Shown here piece by piece: positions 12,846-24,413 of a stretch of 64,000 bases of DNA (positions within the stretch are counted from its first letter, which is position 1; every line of letters starts with the position of its first letter). Made by a program: the position numbers and the translations under genes. Below the pieces are notes generated by a model, which worked only from the letters and a program-made list of their open reading frames with translations, did no database searches and was not told where the DNA came from. Origin of the DNA: Symsagittifera roscoffensis (Eukaryota; Xenacoelomorpha; Acoela; Convolutidae); the NCBI RefSeq assembly GCF_963678635.1, contig NC_087070.1:44375467-44439466 (forward strand), given 5' to 3'.

Positions 12846-15035
12846 TTTTGACCTGATTGGTTAGCTCAACGTGTTAGCGCTGTCAACCTTGCCTAGTTCA
12901 GTGATGACGACTGGTTGAATAAACTCCTAGTGGGGTAAACCATACAAAATTGTTAATTCAATTTTTTTCATCTCAAACGGTTACAAAAATTTTATGCTCT
13001 AACTCAAAAATGAATATCTGAAAAAATTTTTACAGTATCCTCCAGCTTTAGGTGCAATGGAAAAGTTGTGATTGGTAAGAAAAGCTTTCCACTTACACGA
13101 AAAAACTGCCAAGCCAAATTTGGGGTTTTCTGTGCAATTGGACATCAACATTCAAAAGTTTTCGGAATTTCGAAGTTGAATTAAGCATATTTGTAACAGT
13201 CTTTGCAACTTTCTCTTGCACGGAGGCGAGGGGTCTACCTTACCAAAGACTAATTTCTGATTGAATCAATGTCCGTAACTTTCAAAAAGATAAAATTCAG
13301 ATTTTCAAAAAGATATTCTCTAGCTTCAGGTACAATGGCAAAGTTGTTATTGGTAAGAAAAGCTTTCCACTCAACCGAAAAAATGCTGCCAAGCAAAATT
13401 TGAGCTTCACTGTGAAATTGGACAATAGCATTCAAAAGCTTTTGGATCTTTGAAATTGAAATAATCATTTTTGTAACAGTCTTTGCAACCTTTTCTTTCT
13501 TTCTGTAGTTATCTTTCTTTCTTTTTTTTTCTCACTGTATTGTCAAGGAAAACTCTCTTGCAGAAAAAATTGAAAGTTAGCACTAATGTTTTTCCATTCA
13601 CTTATAATTCCGCCGATCCAAATTCAGCATCAAAAAGAGAAACAATTACATTGTTTCAATTGGTAAATTTCCATGACGGAGCTTGCTACTCCGTCGATAT
13701 GCTGTGATTTGATATCGAGAAACTGTTTTCCCCATTCATTCGGCTTAAGTTATTGCAAATATGATTAGTAAAAAACTAGGACTAACAGTTCGCTAAGATT
13801 TGAGAATTCAGAAAGCATTGGACAAGTGATATTCACTTTCAATTATTTGCAAAAAGCGGAAATTGCCAGTCCTGATTGGTATCTAAAAACTATTCCGTTG
13901 TTAACCACAAAACATCTGAAAATGAGGCGCGTTCAATTGATGGGTCAAAGTTTCGTCGTTTTACCTTAATCCAATGTCTTTTGGTATGACAGGATTTGCT
14001 ACAGAAGCTGTTGAGTGTCTTCTGCTGCAGAGGCTGTTGACGCAGCTCAGAAATGCAGTCTCGGCAAATATTGGCGCAGCTTTTCTTCCCGCAGAGTTGA
14101 TTTTAAATGGTCAAACCTAGTTGAATTTTTTGTCGGTACTACTCCCAAAAGAGATTATTTTTTTTCCATTATACTCGTCATTTCGTCTCTCTTGGTGCAA
14201 AATTGGCACTCCAGTGAGTTATAGGAGACATCTATGACCAGGTTTTGTTTGCGCCTCTTGCCGTTCTCAACTTATTTCAAATGAAAATTCCGAACAAGAA
14301 TACACAAAAACGAGAAAAACTTTGAAGGTTGTTATCTTCAGTAAGATTAACATTAAATAAATAAGTCAGATTTTTTTTTCAGGCTGAGTCTAAAATTTAA
14401 CTTGAACGAACAAGAATTTTTTGACAGACAGAAATTGACATGATTGTATATACTGCAATGCACGTAGAGTTCTTAAGTGGGAGAAACTGCATTAAAATAG
14501 AACGATTTCAAAATTAATCATTGATTGTTAGGCGTGAATTAAACAACGATGTGAAACACTGTCGCAGCGAATCGTTTTTAGTTAATTTTTCATTCGTCTT
14601 TCACCCAATGGGTTTAGTCGCACCGTAGACTCAAACCGTTCTGCGTACTCCAGTTGTTGATATTTTCTTTAAGCTGGCGACGAACTGTCTGGACTTATCC
14701 AATTGATGAAATTAATATCGTTCTTGTGTATACATTGTATTGTAAGCCAGCTAGTCTTTTCAAATAACGTACAATCTGATCCATTTGTCTCGATCGTTCC
14801 TGCAAAAATTGCCAAATGCCATAACTCTGGCTCAACTATTCTCGTACATCCGGAAAAAAAAGATTACTGCAATCCGAATGTCAATGCAACAACAATCACA
14901 TTGATCAAAACCACCCGCCATTTGTTTATCGAACAGAAATCTCCATTTAACGACGGCCTCGTTGAAGTACTTGCCATGAAACATAAAGATCTTTTGCCAT
15001 ATCAGAATTTTTTCCCAATACTAAAGTGATCTTCT
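12846..15035. repeat. Large tandem unit, copy 2 (~2.2 kb)
   Basis: Starts with gacctgattggttagctc and ends where the same phrase recurs at about 15040. It contains its own internal tandem duplication: about 13020-13240 resembles 13305-13500, sharing ttggtaagaaaagctttcca. It also contains a ~550-bp insertion at about 14425-14975 that is absent from copy 1. Confidence 0.5.
14706..15029 (+). CDS. Possible secreted-protein ORF or exon (low confidence)
   Basis: An ORF of 107 codons, most of which lies in the ~550-bp segment that interrupts tandem unit 2. It begins with a plausible signal peptide (MKLISFLCIHCIVSQLVFS) and contains one NAT glycosylation site and three cysteines after the signal. 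Its last ~18 codons are repeat sequence shared with copy 1, so a true coding end would lie before about 14975. No family is recognised. It may be an exon of an insertion-borne gene or chance. Confidence 0.2.
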   Translation: MKLISFLCIHCIVSQLVFSNNVQSDPFVSIVPAKIAKCHNSGSTILVHPEKKDYCNPNVNATTITLIKTTRHLFIEQKSPFNDGLVEVLAMKHKDLLPYQNFFPILK

Positions 15036-15095
15036 TCTTTGACCTGATTGGTTCGCTCAACGTGTTAGCGTTGTCAACCTCGCCTAATTTAACAG

Positions 15096-15775
15096 TATCC
15101 CCAGACTACGAGGTCACTCCTAAAAACAGGGCTACTACTCAATTATTATTTTAATCTTGTTTTTGTTCAGTAGATAAAAATCATCATATCCATCGGAAAG
15201 TGATTAACCTTTTCCTTCAAATCCTAGTTTATTATTATCTGAAAAATGAATTAGATGTTAATTAAATTCAATTCAGAAGATTTCAGGAAGCTAAAAGTTG
15301 TTAAAAACCAGTTTGTTATCTTTTCCGAAGACCCTTCCGGATTCATGAATCCGGTGTAAGAGCTGTCTTCCTTGCGACCAAGAGGGTAGCAAATCTTCCC
15401 AATAGTCCTCTTGTTTCTCGGGAATTGCTCAGTAAGGATTTTAGTTGTACAATCGTTACAACTCGGAACGCTCTTCTTCGAATATTGATGTATACATTTT
15501 CTGTCGTTGGTTATATCTCTTCTACGTCTTCATTTGTTAGCGAAAACCGTTGTTCTGATTTGCGCGCTTTTTCAGTAGTCGTGAAATTTCAAGGTTGTGA
15601 CGTGTCTTTAATTTCGAACGAAATTTTTGAAAAATTATTTCGTCACTTCAAATTGACCCTTCCTAATACATTCAATTGAAAAATTACCACCACTAATCAT
15701 TCAAAACAGCCAATTTTTCACCTAACTGGTCCAAAAACAATTTGATGAGCACATGCATTTCAGGCCTTTCTGGTC
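15096..15775 (-). repeat. LTR-like direct repeat, left copy (3' on minus strand)
   Basis: Aligns along its length with 18553-19225, for example ggtcactcctaaaaacaggg, tctcgggaattgctcag and cttcctaatacattcaattc-like segments. Identity is perhaps 75-80% by eye, so the duplication is old. Confidence 0.55.
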
Positions 15776-16691
15776 GAATGTCACATACTCACCGGACATC
15801 CCGTTCGACGTCCTCATTGAATTTCGAGTAACTCATCAGAATGGTACAGTGTCATCGAACACAATTCACAAAGTGCATCAAAAGAATTATATCAATATCA
15901 CATTGACTCACTACGTGCTATAAGTGGCATCGTACTACTTACTAAAGCTTTCTAATTTTTTCGCTAATCTACACTCTGAGGATATGACCTAAGTTCTGAC
16001 ATTTAGTGTCATTGTCTCAAGCTAAAACGTCTTCTTCCAGGGTTAAAAAAAAGTTGAAACTCCGGACAGTCCTGCTAACCACCAAACTAGAATTATCCTA
16101 TATGCTTCTTCCTTTCGGAATTTTAGTTGTTAGTGGTCTTTAATATTAAAATTAAGAAACTCGGTGCTTAGAAAGAAAGGTGAAATAACCTTCTCCTTCT
16201 TCAAGAGATTATTCAAGTTTTTCATGTCACCACTAAGTGAGCAGTTTTCCTAATTGGTTAAGAATAATCATGCAGGCTTGAGTCATTTAAAAATACTCTT
16301 CACTCAAGCCTTTATCAAAAATTTTAAAACACTCAAAAAACACTAACTAAAATGACTATGCAAACTTATTAATGCAGCTATTTTAAAACAAATTAATTTA
16401 AAGTTTCTCTTTCATCAAGTTTCATGATCAAGCTTAAATGGCTTGGTTTCTCATTTGAATTTCTCTCACAAAAAAAAAATCCTGAGTTTAAATTTCCTCT
16501 TCTTTGTTACTCCTTTGCTCGTTTCTTTCTTTTGACTTTCGTTGTTTAGAATTTTTAGAACTTCTAAATTCTTCTAATCGTTCTCTTTTCAGCATCTACT
16601 TATACGGCTATTGTCGTTGATCCATCTCATCCTCCTGCGACATCGACTGTGCACTCTCAGTTTCTGTGTCTTGCAAAACATCGGTGGCCGT

Positions 16692-17111
16692 TCAAACGCT
16701 ATTGCAGGCAGTCCTCCAGCACCTCTTCTGTTCTAACCTTTGTTTGCAGCAGGGTAGAGGGTCTACATTAGTTTCCCTATTTTTATAGAAGCTGTTGTGG
16801 ATGCACAGCGTCACACTTCTCTCCAGATATTCCTTCAAAGTTTCTTCCTTTTCTGTTCCGTCAAAATCAATCGTCCTCAACGTTCTTTTCACTGCGGTAA
16901 TTACTGCGTTCGGATGCGTTACGAAAGCTCGTTTGAAATTTTCCAATCCTATGTCCACCTGATACGAACTGTGCATTTTGATGTGTTTCGATATATGTTT
17001 TTTGGCAATTTCGTACATCCACACAGTCATTTTGTCTCTGAACCATGGCATCAGGCGTCTTCTGGCCCATATTTTCTTTATTTCCATCGGAATGTTCAAA
17101 ATCTTGCACAT
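16692..17111 (-). pseudogene. Relative of the giant element's terminal protein
   Basis: 139 codons open from the first ATG, and the open frame extends further upstream (about 17150). It lines up with the ORF at 41868-42410: both have LFET-x-CK, IPME, an MPWFR/FPWFR segment, FKR followed by THxNA, and LHNSF/IHNSF then NRE. Identity is roughly 35-40%, so it comes from another subfamily, not a recent copy. The frame breaks at its C-terminal end near 16690, after which an acidic stretch continues in another frame. Function is unknown. It sits within the 15096-19225 element. Confidence 0.6.
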
Positions 17112-18552
17112 TGTCTCAAAAAGATCTATATCTTTTACCTTTTCCGCAATGCTTGTCTTATTAACCTTAAAACCTTAAAATTTTTATCTGAGCTCAGAAG
17201 GCTGCACATTGTCTCGCACCTGCTCAAAAGTTTCATTTTTTTTCACAAATCACGAAAAAAAACGGATTTCGGTACCCAGTTAGTTCGAAACACGTCCAAA
17301 ATAATTTCAACCGGTTCCTGTAGTAATATTAGTCCAGTTACGATGTATCTCACTCTCTTAGCGCTTTTCTCCGTTTAAAAATTGTCGACATCTCAAAAAT
17401 TGCGATATGTGGTGGGCTCAAAAATCACTATTTTGACGCTAAAAACCGTTCTGCTTACAGTCTATTTGACTAAAAAACGGTATAGGAATTTTAATACGAG
17501 TAATTGAAATAGTAGTACTTATAAGAATATACCCGTCCAAGTCCGTTCAATATCCGAATTATGGTGCATAACGCAAAAATTTGCAACTGGGTCGAGGGTC
17601 ACTATAATGCAGTCACTGTCGAGCACCCCAAAGATTGATATCGTATTTTCTGTACCCTAAGGAATACAAAACATGTTAACGATACACAACAGTCGGCCCT
17701 TGAGGCACTTCCTGCTGCTTCGTGCACTGCTTGCCGGATCAGTCTTCCACTCTAATCCCGTGACCCTTCTGGATTGAGCGCAAATTAGCATTAACGTGCT
17801 TAAATACTCAAGCAACCCTACAGTTCAGGCACCAGAAAGAGGCCACAATCTTGATCGTGAAGATCCTGTTCAAGTTAAACACCTCCAACAACATATTTCC
17901 TAACAACAACGAGCGGGAAGGTCGGATGACATCTCGTGTGGGGGAATGATTTCCACTGATTTTATATTTTGTAATGTTTTTGATTTTTTTTGGTTACTTT
18001 TCTTGCATTTTTTGGCTTTTTTTTTGGTACTATACAACTTTTTCTATGATTTCTTGGACATTTTAAAGTGTTTTTAGACATATTACGCTCAAAGACGACG
18101 GAACGGTCGATCTCCCCACCTTTCACGATACGTGAATTTTTGGTCTTAACTAGGTTGAAAAACTAAATCAGGGAATCCAGAAGGCTTCCGCGTAACGAAC
18201 CGCCCTTTCGGCTCTTGGTTAGGGGCCTTATTTAGAGCACCCGTTCGGCGCAGAATGCTTCGTTAACGGGTCTGCCGGTCATATTGTTGCAAATAAAGTA
18301 AACAGAAGCGCCAAAAAATTATATGTAATATTCGGCCGGAAGTACATACCGACGGATAATAAAGCTAAGCTCTAAAACGACTGGCTTGCGTCTTAACACA
18401 ACTTGACATGCTTTTAACCGTCTCTACCAAAGCCAGTTCAATGTGTGGATCATTTACATTGGGTCGACAAATTCGTTACAACTTAGAGGCTATCGGCCAA
18501 ACCATGCAAAGTAACATAGTTATATGCAAAAATTGTGAGTTCATGGCTGGGT

Positions 18553-19225
18553 CCCAGTATCCCCAGACCACGAGGTCACTCCTAAAAACAGGGCTTCTAC
18601 TTTATTATTGAATTACTAATGTTTCTGTTCAGTAGATAAGAACCATTATATCCATTCGAGATGGATCAAACCTTTCCCTCAATTCTTAGCTTCTCATTTT
18701 CTGAAAAATGACTTAGATGTGATTTAAATTCAGTTCGAACCATTCCAGGAAGCTTAAAAAATCCTTAAAAAACCTTAAAAAACCGTTTGCCCAAGACACT
18801 TGATTCTTGAACCAAGTGGAAGAGTTGTCTTTTTGGCAATCTCCAAGGGTAGCAAAACTTTCTAATAGCCCTCTGCTTCTCGGGAATTGCTCAGCATTGG
18901 CTGTAGCTGTAAAATTGTTACAACTTGCAGCATTCTTCTCCCAAAATGATGTATTAAGTTTCTGGCGATCGCTATATCTCTTCTACATCTTGTTTTGTTA
19001 ATAAAAAATGGTTGTAATTCACTTTTTCAGTAGTCGAGAAATTGGTCATGACGTGTCTTTCTTTTGGAACTAAGGTTTTCAAATTTTTTCGTCATTTAAA
19101 ATTGATACTTCCTAATACGTTCAATTCAACAGTTAACATAACCAATTATTCGAAACAGCCCATTGTCTCACTAAACTGCTCCAAATAAAAGTTCGTTGAT
19201 GGCATGTATTTCAGGGCATTCTGGT
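18553..19225 (-). repeat. LTR-like direct repeat, right copy (5' on minus strand)
   Basis: The partner of 15096-15775. The sequence just outside its left edge (about 17900-18550) would be the element's leader on the minus strand. It contains a GC-richer block at about 18090-18300 without an ORF. Confidence 0.55.
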
Positions 19226-19450
19226 CCAATTTCATATTACTAGTTACATTCAAAGAACTTTGATAGGTGATATTAGGCCCTGGGTTAGTTTCTACATCAC
19301 CACACTTTAAAATCAGGTATACTTTACAGCCATTGTCAGAGCTCCAGGTATTTTTGGAAAGTCAATTGAAAACTATTTTTTCAAACAAACTTCTGATCAT
19401 TTTCGATTCCCTTCCAAATACAGTTTGTAGATCGAAAAGACATTTCAGAA

Positions 19451-20740
19451 TCAGTTTTTGAGTCTAGGTGTTTTCATATAACAATTTAAGTTTTCATTGC
19501 GAATAACAACATTTGAGGGTTGTTTTTTTTTTTTCAGTTGCACTAGCGCCCTATTCTTAGAAAAATAAGTGTCTTCAGAGATAAAAACGTTTACCCATTT
19601 TTCTTTCAGTTTTGATTTAGAACACAGAATGGCTTGCTTTACCTCTTTTGCGATAAATCGCACGGTTATTAGAGGATGCATATCATTTCTTCTTTTTGAT
19701 AGTCTTTTGCTTACAGAATTGTCACTGCTCTTCACATTAAAGCCCAGAAGCCCAGTTCGTTCCCACAGGGTTCAACTATCATATGCTCCAGTTGCGCATT
19801 GGTCTCATCTTCCTGTACTGCAGTCCATAGATCTGCAATTTTTCTCGTCTATAATAATTTTCGATTTCCTCTGACTTTATATAAGGAGCAAGATTTTCAG
19901 TTTTTCATTAATCCTTTATTTCCAATTTTTGCTGTTCAACCTCGTGACAAGGTCAGAATTCAGGAAGTCTCTGTCGAAGAATTCTTCTGTGATTCGAGTA
20001 GGCATCAAAATTGGAGTCCAGACTGGGCATGCTTCACTGTTGTTGATTTTTCCAGTGAAAATTTTTTTCTGTCGTGGAAATTACTTTCTTCTTTATCAGT
20101 GGCGGAAGTTTGAACTCTTTGGCGATCTCCCTTTGCCATCATCAAGTCAATCTGGAGTTGGCTTAGAAAATAGGGGTTTAGAACACAGAATGGCTTGCTT
20201 TACCTCTTTTGCGACAAATCGCACGGTTATTAGAGGATGCATATCATTTCTTCTTTTTGATAGTCTTTTGCTTACAGAATTGTCACTGCTCTTCACATTA
20301 AAGCCCAGAAGCCCAGTTCGTTCCCACAGGGTTCAACTATCATATGCTCCAGCTGCGCTTTGGTCTCATCTTCCTGTACTGCAGTCCATAGATCTGCAAT
20401 TTTTCTCGTCTATAGTAATTTTCGATTTCCTCTGACTTTATATAAGGAGCAAGATTTTCAGTTTTTCATTAATCCTTTATTTCCAATTTTTGCTGCTCCA
20501 CCTCGTGACAAGGTCAGAATTCAGGAAGTGTCTGTCGAAGAATTCTTCTGTGATTCGAGTAGGCATCAAAATTGGAGTCCAGACTGGGCATGCTTCACTG
20601 TTGTTGATTTTTCCAGTGAAAATTTTTTTATGTCTTGGAAATTACTTTCTTCTTTATCAGTGGCGGAAGTTTGAACTCTTTGGCGATCCCCCTTTGCCAT
20701 CATCAAGTCAATCTGAAGTTGGATTAGAGAATAGGGATTG
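19451..20740 (-). pseudogene. LINE ORF1 remnants (Transposase_22-like)
   Basis: Reading the minus strand, each half contains a degraded version of the L1-type ORF1 pattern: a YYRREKLQIYG segment resembling the conserved YSRRENLRI(Y/F)G box, followed downstream by ITVRFIAKEVKQAI and, in the left copy, VFISED. In L1-type ORF1 proteins these boxes belong to the RNA-binding C-terminal domain. Stops and frameshifts separate them, so no intact protein remains. The plus-strand ORFs here are shadows. Confidence 0.5.
19617..20738. repeat. 561-bp tandem duplication
   Basis: Copy 1 (19617-20177) and copy 2 (20178-20738) differ at only a dozen or so positions by eye. The duplication is therefore much younger than the LINE ORF1 remnant it contains, whose reading frame was already broken. 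Confidence 0.9.
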
Positions 20741-20892
20741 CATATTTAATAATTTATCAAAACAAAAAAGGAGCACAGAAAAAATATCAGAGAAGAAAAA
20801 TTAATGTGAAAAGTGAACTAAGACGAAAACTCCGCTTCGTGTGTTTGTTTTTTTGTTGTTATTTCTTAGACTTTTTCCTAGATTTAAAATGT

Positions 20893-21302
20893 TGTAACAG
20901 TCGTCCTCTTACGTCACATATAAAGTTAAGAGAAATAAGCCCTTTAACCGTTGGCTCAGGGGTTAGGGACTCTACCTCTTGTGTTCTTGTACCTCAAACT
21001 GTCGGAGCCAAATCGGTTCGCTTAAGACATGGACTACAAAATCGTTTAACAGCCTAAAGGCCACTAGCAAAATAACCGCCCCCCCCCACTCTTGAAATAA
21101 AATTTTCCCCATGGCTAGGTTTCTAGACACCATTAATTCTTTTTAGACAGTGGACCTTTGATCCATTTCAGATGGATCAACCTAAAACGCGCCTTATCTT
21201 AACATGACTGTGTAAAATACACTCAAAAATTCAAATTCAGTACTCACATAGTGACTCGACTCTAGAATTAAGTAAATAATGTAATTAAAACAATTCTAGA
21301 AT
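20893..21302 (-). repeat. Older antisense LTR, left half (interrupted)
   Basis: Reverse-complement similarity to the 3' half of the 21303-22196 LTR, from its terminal TGTAACAG to the middle, including gatccatttcagatggatc and the TGGCTCAG segment. It is visibly more diverged than the two LTRs of the giant element are from each other. The right half is at 43752-44139. Confidence 0.85.
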
Positions 21303-22196
21303 TGTGCCAGTCGGTCATATCTGGAAGTTTGACCTTGAGAGACACGAAAATACGTAATTTTGGAGTGAAGTTTTAATTTTCAAAATTTCGAATGGAGCCT
21401 GTCATGCTCAGTTTTCTCGTACCAACTGAAAACAAAAAGAGAAAAATCAGAACATCCGAGTTTACAATTGCGGGAAAATACTCAAGAAAAACAGCAGGAA
21501 ATTGCTATTCGCAATTTCCAGATATAAAATAGGACACGAGTAGAGCTGTCTTATCCCGAAATAGGAGGAGAGAAAATAAAAATAAGAGAGAACAACTATT
21601 CGGAACAAACTAGAGTGAACTTTCAATGGAAAGGTGGACATCTTGAGTGTCCCAATGGTTCACACAAAAACTCCAATTCTAGAGCCAGAACTTACTTCTG
21701 TTACCAAAACTGACCAGTATTAAACTTATCTAGTTATATTATCTAATTCTTGAGTTGCTTACCAATTTAATTACTCCTTGTACTCGAGTGCATCAACATG
21801 TGAGTCCCTAATTTAAATTTCTCGAGTGTGTTTTGATTGTTATCTTGAGATAAGGCGAGTTTTAGGTTGATCCATCTGAAATGGATCAAAGTTCCACTGT
21901 ACAATAAAAAGTAACTTAACGGATTGTTCCAACCCTGTTTTTAACGGCGTTCATGTATTTTGGGTATTTTGAGACCTAAGTATGGGAACGTTCTTATTTT
22001 CTAGAGTGGGGGTTATTTTGGTAGTAGCCTTTAAGCTGTAACGGGTTTTAGTCTCATGTCGCAAGCGAACCGAATTGGCTCCGACCGTTCTTGAGGTAGA
22101 AAAACACAAGAGATAGTGTCCCTGACTCTTGAGCCAATGGTTATAGGGCCTATTTTTCTTAAGCCTCATATGTGACTGAAGTAGGCGACTGTTACA
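21303..22196 (+). repeat. 5' LTR of the giant element
   Basis: Starts TGTGCCAGTCGG and ends GACTGTTACA, matching 42848-43751 throughout. It holds a palindromic gatccatctgaaatggatc and an AATAAA polyadenylation signal at about 21902. On the minus strand it has a TGGCTCAAGAGT ... GGTTCGC pair resembling tRNA A and B boxes. Confidence 0.92.
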
Positions 22197-22663
22197 TAGT
22201 GTTTTTATGGCGCTCCTGGGTGTTTTTACGACATCATGACTACGGAGTCGAACCCACTTGACACAGCTCCGGGCTGCATGCCCATTCTAGAGTACCGGTG
22301 GTACGGTTCAGCGGGAACGTGTAAACCTTCCGGTTGTACCGTGATAGCTTTTTAAGAAAACTTGAGAAAACTTCCTGGTACGCTCTCCAAACGAGGCCTA
22401 GCTAACCGAGTAAAGGGGGGTAACTAGGGAAACAAAAACAAGAAAAAAGTATAGAAAAAGGAACAAAAACCATAAAACGAAAAGACAGTGACTTTGATAC
22501 TGGATCATTTGGATCAAACCTTTATATTAATTAAATAGTATACCCATACTGTTTTATAAGACCGATCGTTTCGATCAATATAGCAATTTAAACCAGTGAC
22601 TTCAATAAGGTGCCCGAGTGGGGGGGCGTTGTTAAGGGTTTTCAGATAGATTGCAACCAAGCC

Positions 22664-22853
22664 GGACAACTAGGAGACTTGACTGGAAGAGGTGACCAGT
22701 CGAGTGGGAAAGTGGTTCACAAGGATCGAACCGGACCACTAGGAGACTTGACTGGAAAGGGTGACCAGCCGAGTGGGAAAGTGGTTCACAAGGATCGAAC
22801 CGGACCACTAGGAGACTTGACTGGAAGAGGTGACCAGCCAAGTGGGAAAGTGG
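22664..22853 (+). repeat. 69-bp tandem repeat, 2.75 copies, in leader
   Basis: Copies at 22664-22732, 22733-22801 and 22802-22853 (partial) are nearly identical, each starting ggac(a/c)actaggagacttgac. The period equals 23 codons. Confidence 0.9.
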
Positions 22854-23100
22854 TGCTGCTGTCAAGTGCAGAACAGAGACAACCAGCACAGGATCACCAC
22901 AGGAGGACGCACAGGGGTGTTCTCAAGTTGGGCAACGTGTATCGTTAGAATCCACATTACATTATAGGAGATAAGTGTAAAATTGGATAAGCGGAGTCCC
23001 ATTGTTTTGAGGAAGTTTTTGCACAAGCGGGCCTGGAAACAGGTCTACGGTTTTCTCTCGAGAGGTTTAGCACCCGGCGCTTAAGGGATTTTTCGGCTTA

Positions 23101-23180
23101 AGAGGGGGGCTAAAGAGGGGGGGGGTTAGAAGGGGGGCTGGTTAAGTTAGAGGTTAGCGGTTATAAATTGTAAAAAGGGG
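23101..23180 (+). repeat. G-rich block, potential G-quadruplex
   Basis: Several runs of six to nine G separated by short A/T spacers (for example ggggggctaaagaggggg), on the sense strand of the element. Four or more G-runs lie within 50 bases, which meets the usual G-quadruplex pattern. Confidence 0.7.
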
Positions 23181-23728
23181 GGACACATTAGAGTAACTAA
23201 ATGTTCGGCATCGTCGACTTAGTTACATTAGATATTTACACGCGTTGGTTATAGGAAGCGGATATCCAAAATTAGAATCAGGTTAATGTAGGTACCCTGG
23301 TCGGATCGGTAGGGGGGAACGGACATAGACAGTTTTTGTGATACCCCATAAGATCGCTAGCAGGGGGGAGGAAAACGCATGGCAATCGGGTACCAGACAT
23401 TTTTTTGGACAAGATTGACATCAGTCAACCTTGAATTTCAGGAGAATTCACCCATCTGTTTTTGAAATTTTTTCCAGTTTAAAATTTTACGTTTTGGTGA
23501 AAATTTGTTGTTGGTATTTTAACGAACAGGTGATCACAAGATACCTGCGGGGAATTTAGAGTTTCAAATAGCCTGAAAAGACTGGATTAGTATTTGGGTT
23601 TCGACCATTAAGATAGGGACTTTGGAAATTTTTTTTACTAGAGCTCAAGTGGTGGTAAAAGGTACAGTGGTTCAATAGTCCCTACAACGAAGAAGAAGAG
23701 ACCCGATATCCAGACACTCAGTGACGAG

Positions 23729-24131
23729 TCTTGGGACAGTACCGGAGAAGTCTTGGGACATTTGTCTTGGGACATTGGTCTTGGGACATTAGTCTTGGGA
23801 CAGTGGTCTTGGGCCATTGGTCTTGGGACATTAGTCTTGGGACAGTGGTCTTGGGACATTGGTCTTGGGACATTAGTCTTGGGACAGTGGTCTTGGGACA
23901 TTGATCTTGGGCCATTGGTCTTGGGACATTAGTCTTGGGACAGTGGTCTTGGGACATTGATCTTGGGCCATTGGTCTTGGGACATTAGTCTTGGGACAAT
24001 AGTCTTGGGACGTTGGTCTTGGGCCATTGGTCTTGGGACATTAGTCTTGGGACACTAGTCTTGGGACGTTGGTCTTGGGACATTAAGTCTTGGGACGTTG
24101 GTCTTGGGAAATTGGTCTTGGGACATAAGTC
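23729..24131 (+). repeat. 14-bp minisatellite (GTCTTGGGACATTG) in leader
   Basis: About 28 units of gtcttgggacattg with variants (acagtg, ccattg, acgttg), partly organised in 42-bp triplets. It lies about 280 bp before gag. Because 14 is not a multiple of three, every minus-strand frame reads SQDxCPKTxVPRP-like peptides, which I treat as artefact. Confidence 0.92.
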
Positions 24132-24413
24132 AGGTTGAAGTAACCAATTGTAGAATCATATTTTCTATCCTATCCTAACATATAAAATTAGCAAGAGCTT
24201 AAGAAAAAATGGTTTTTAGCAAATCGTCGATTTCTTTTTATAAATTTTTTTTTTGTCAAAAGAGGTTTTAACCTTAGAGTAGAGTTTTGTAGATAATAAT
24301 ACTGTAAGTAGTAACAATTATAAATAATGAGGCGGAGCAGGGTACCGGTAGCTGAAAAAAGATCAACCGAAGCGAAGACAAAGTATAATTCGTCGCTACG
24401 TTAGACAACATCA

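Larger units (their letters stand above)
15096..19225 (-). mobile_element. Degenerate, internally deleted LTR-type element
   Basis: Two diverged direct repeats of about 680 bp (15096-15775 and 18553-19225) flank 2.8 kb. Both begin with cagtatccccaga and end near a ttctggtc(g/c)aat motif. Between them, on the minus strand, is a protein related to the last protein of the giant element at 21303-43751, placed near the 3' repeat just as in that element. Everything from gag to integrase is missing. The terminal TG/CA dinucleotides and the target duplication were not resolved, so the LTR call is an inference from layout. Confidence 0.5.
22197..24413 (+). other. Retrotransposon leader (2.2 kb, non-coding)
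   Basis: Lies between the 5' LTR and gag. A possible primer-binding site is TGGCGCTCCTGGGTG about 12 bases inside the LTR; I could not match it to a specific tRNA. It contains a 69-bp tandem repeat, a G-rich block and a 14-bp minisatellite. The ORF through the 69-bp repeats (22610-22948) stays open because the period is a multiple of three; I do not call it a gene. Confidence 0.7.

Noticed and set aside
22610-22948. ORF spanning the 69-bp repeats in the leader
   Set aside because: Openness follows from a period divisible by three; no similarity to any protein and it lies in an LTR-element leader.
23638-23957. Minus-strand ORFs with SQDxCPKT repeats
   Set aside because: They are the translation of a 14-bp minisatellite that is open in several frames; no start context or unique sequence supports a protein.
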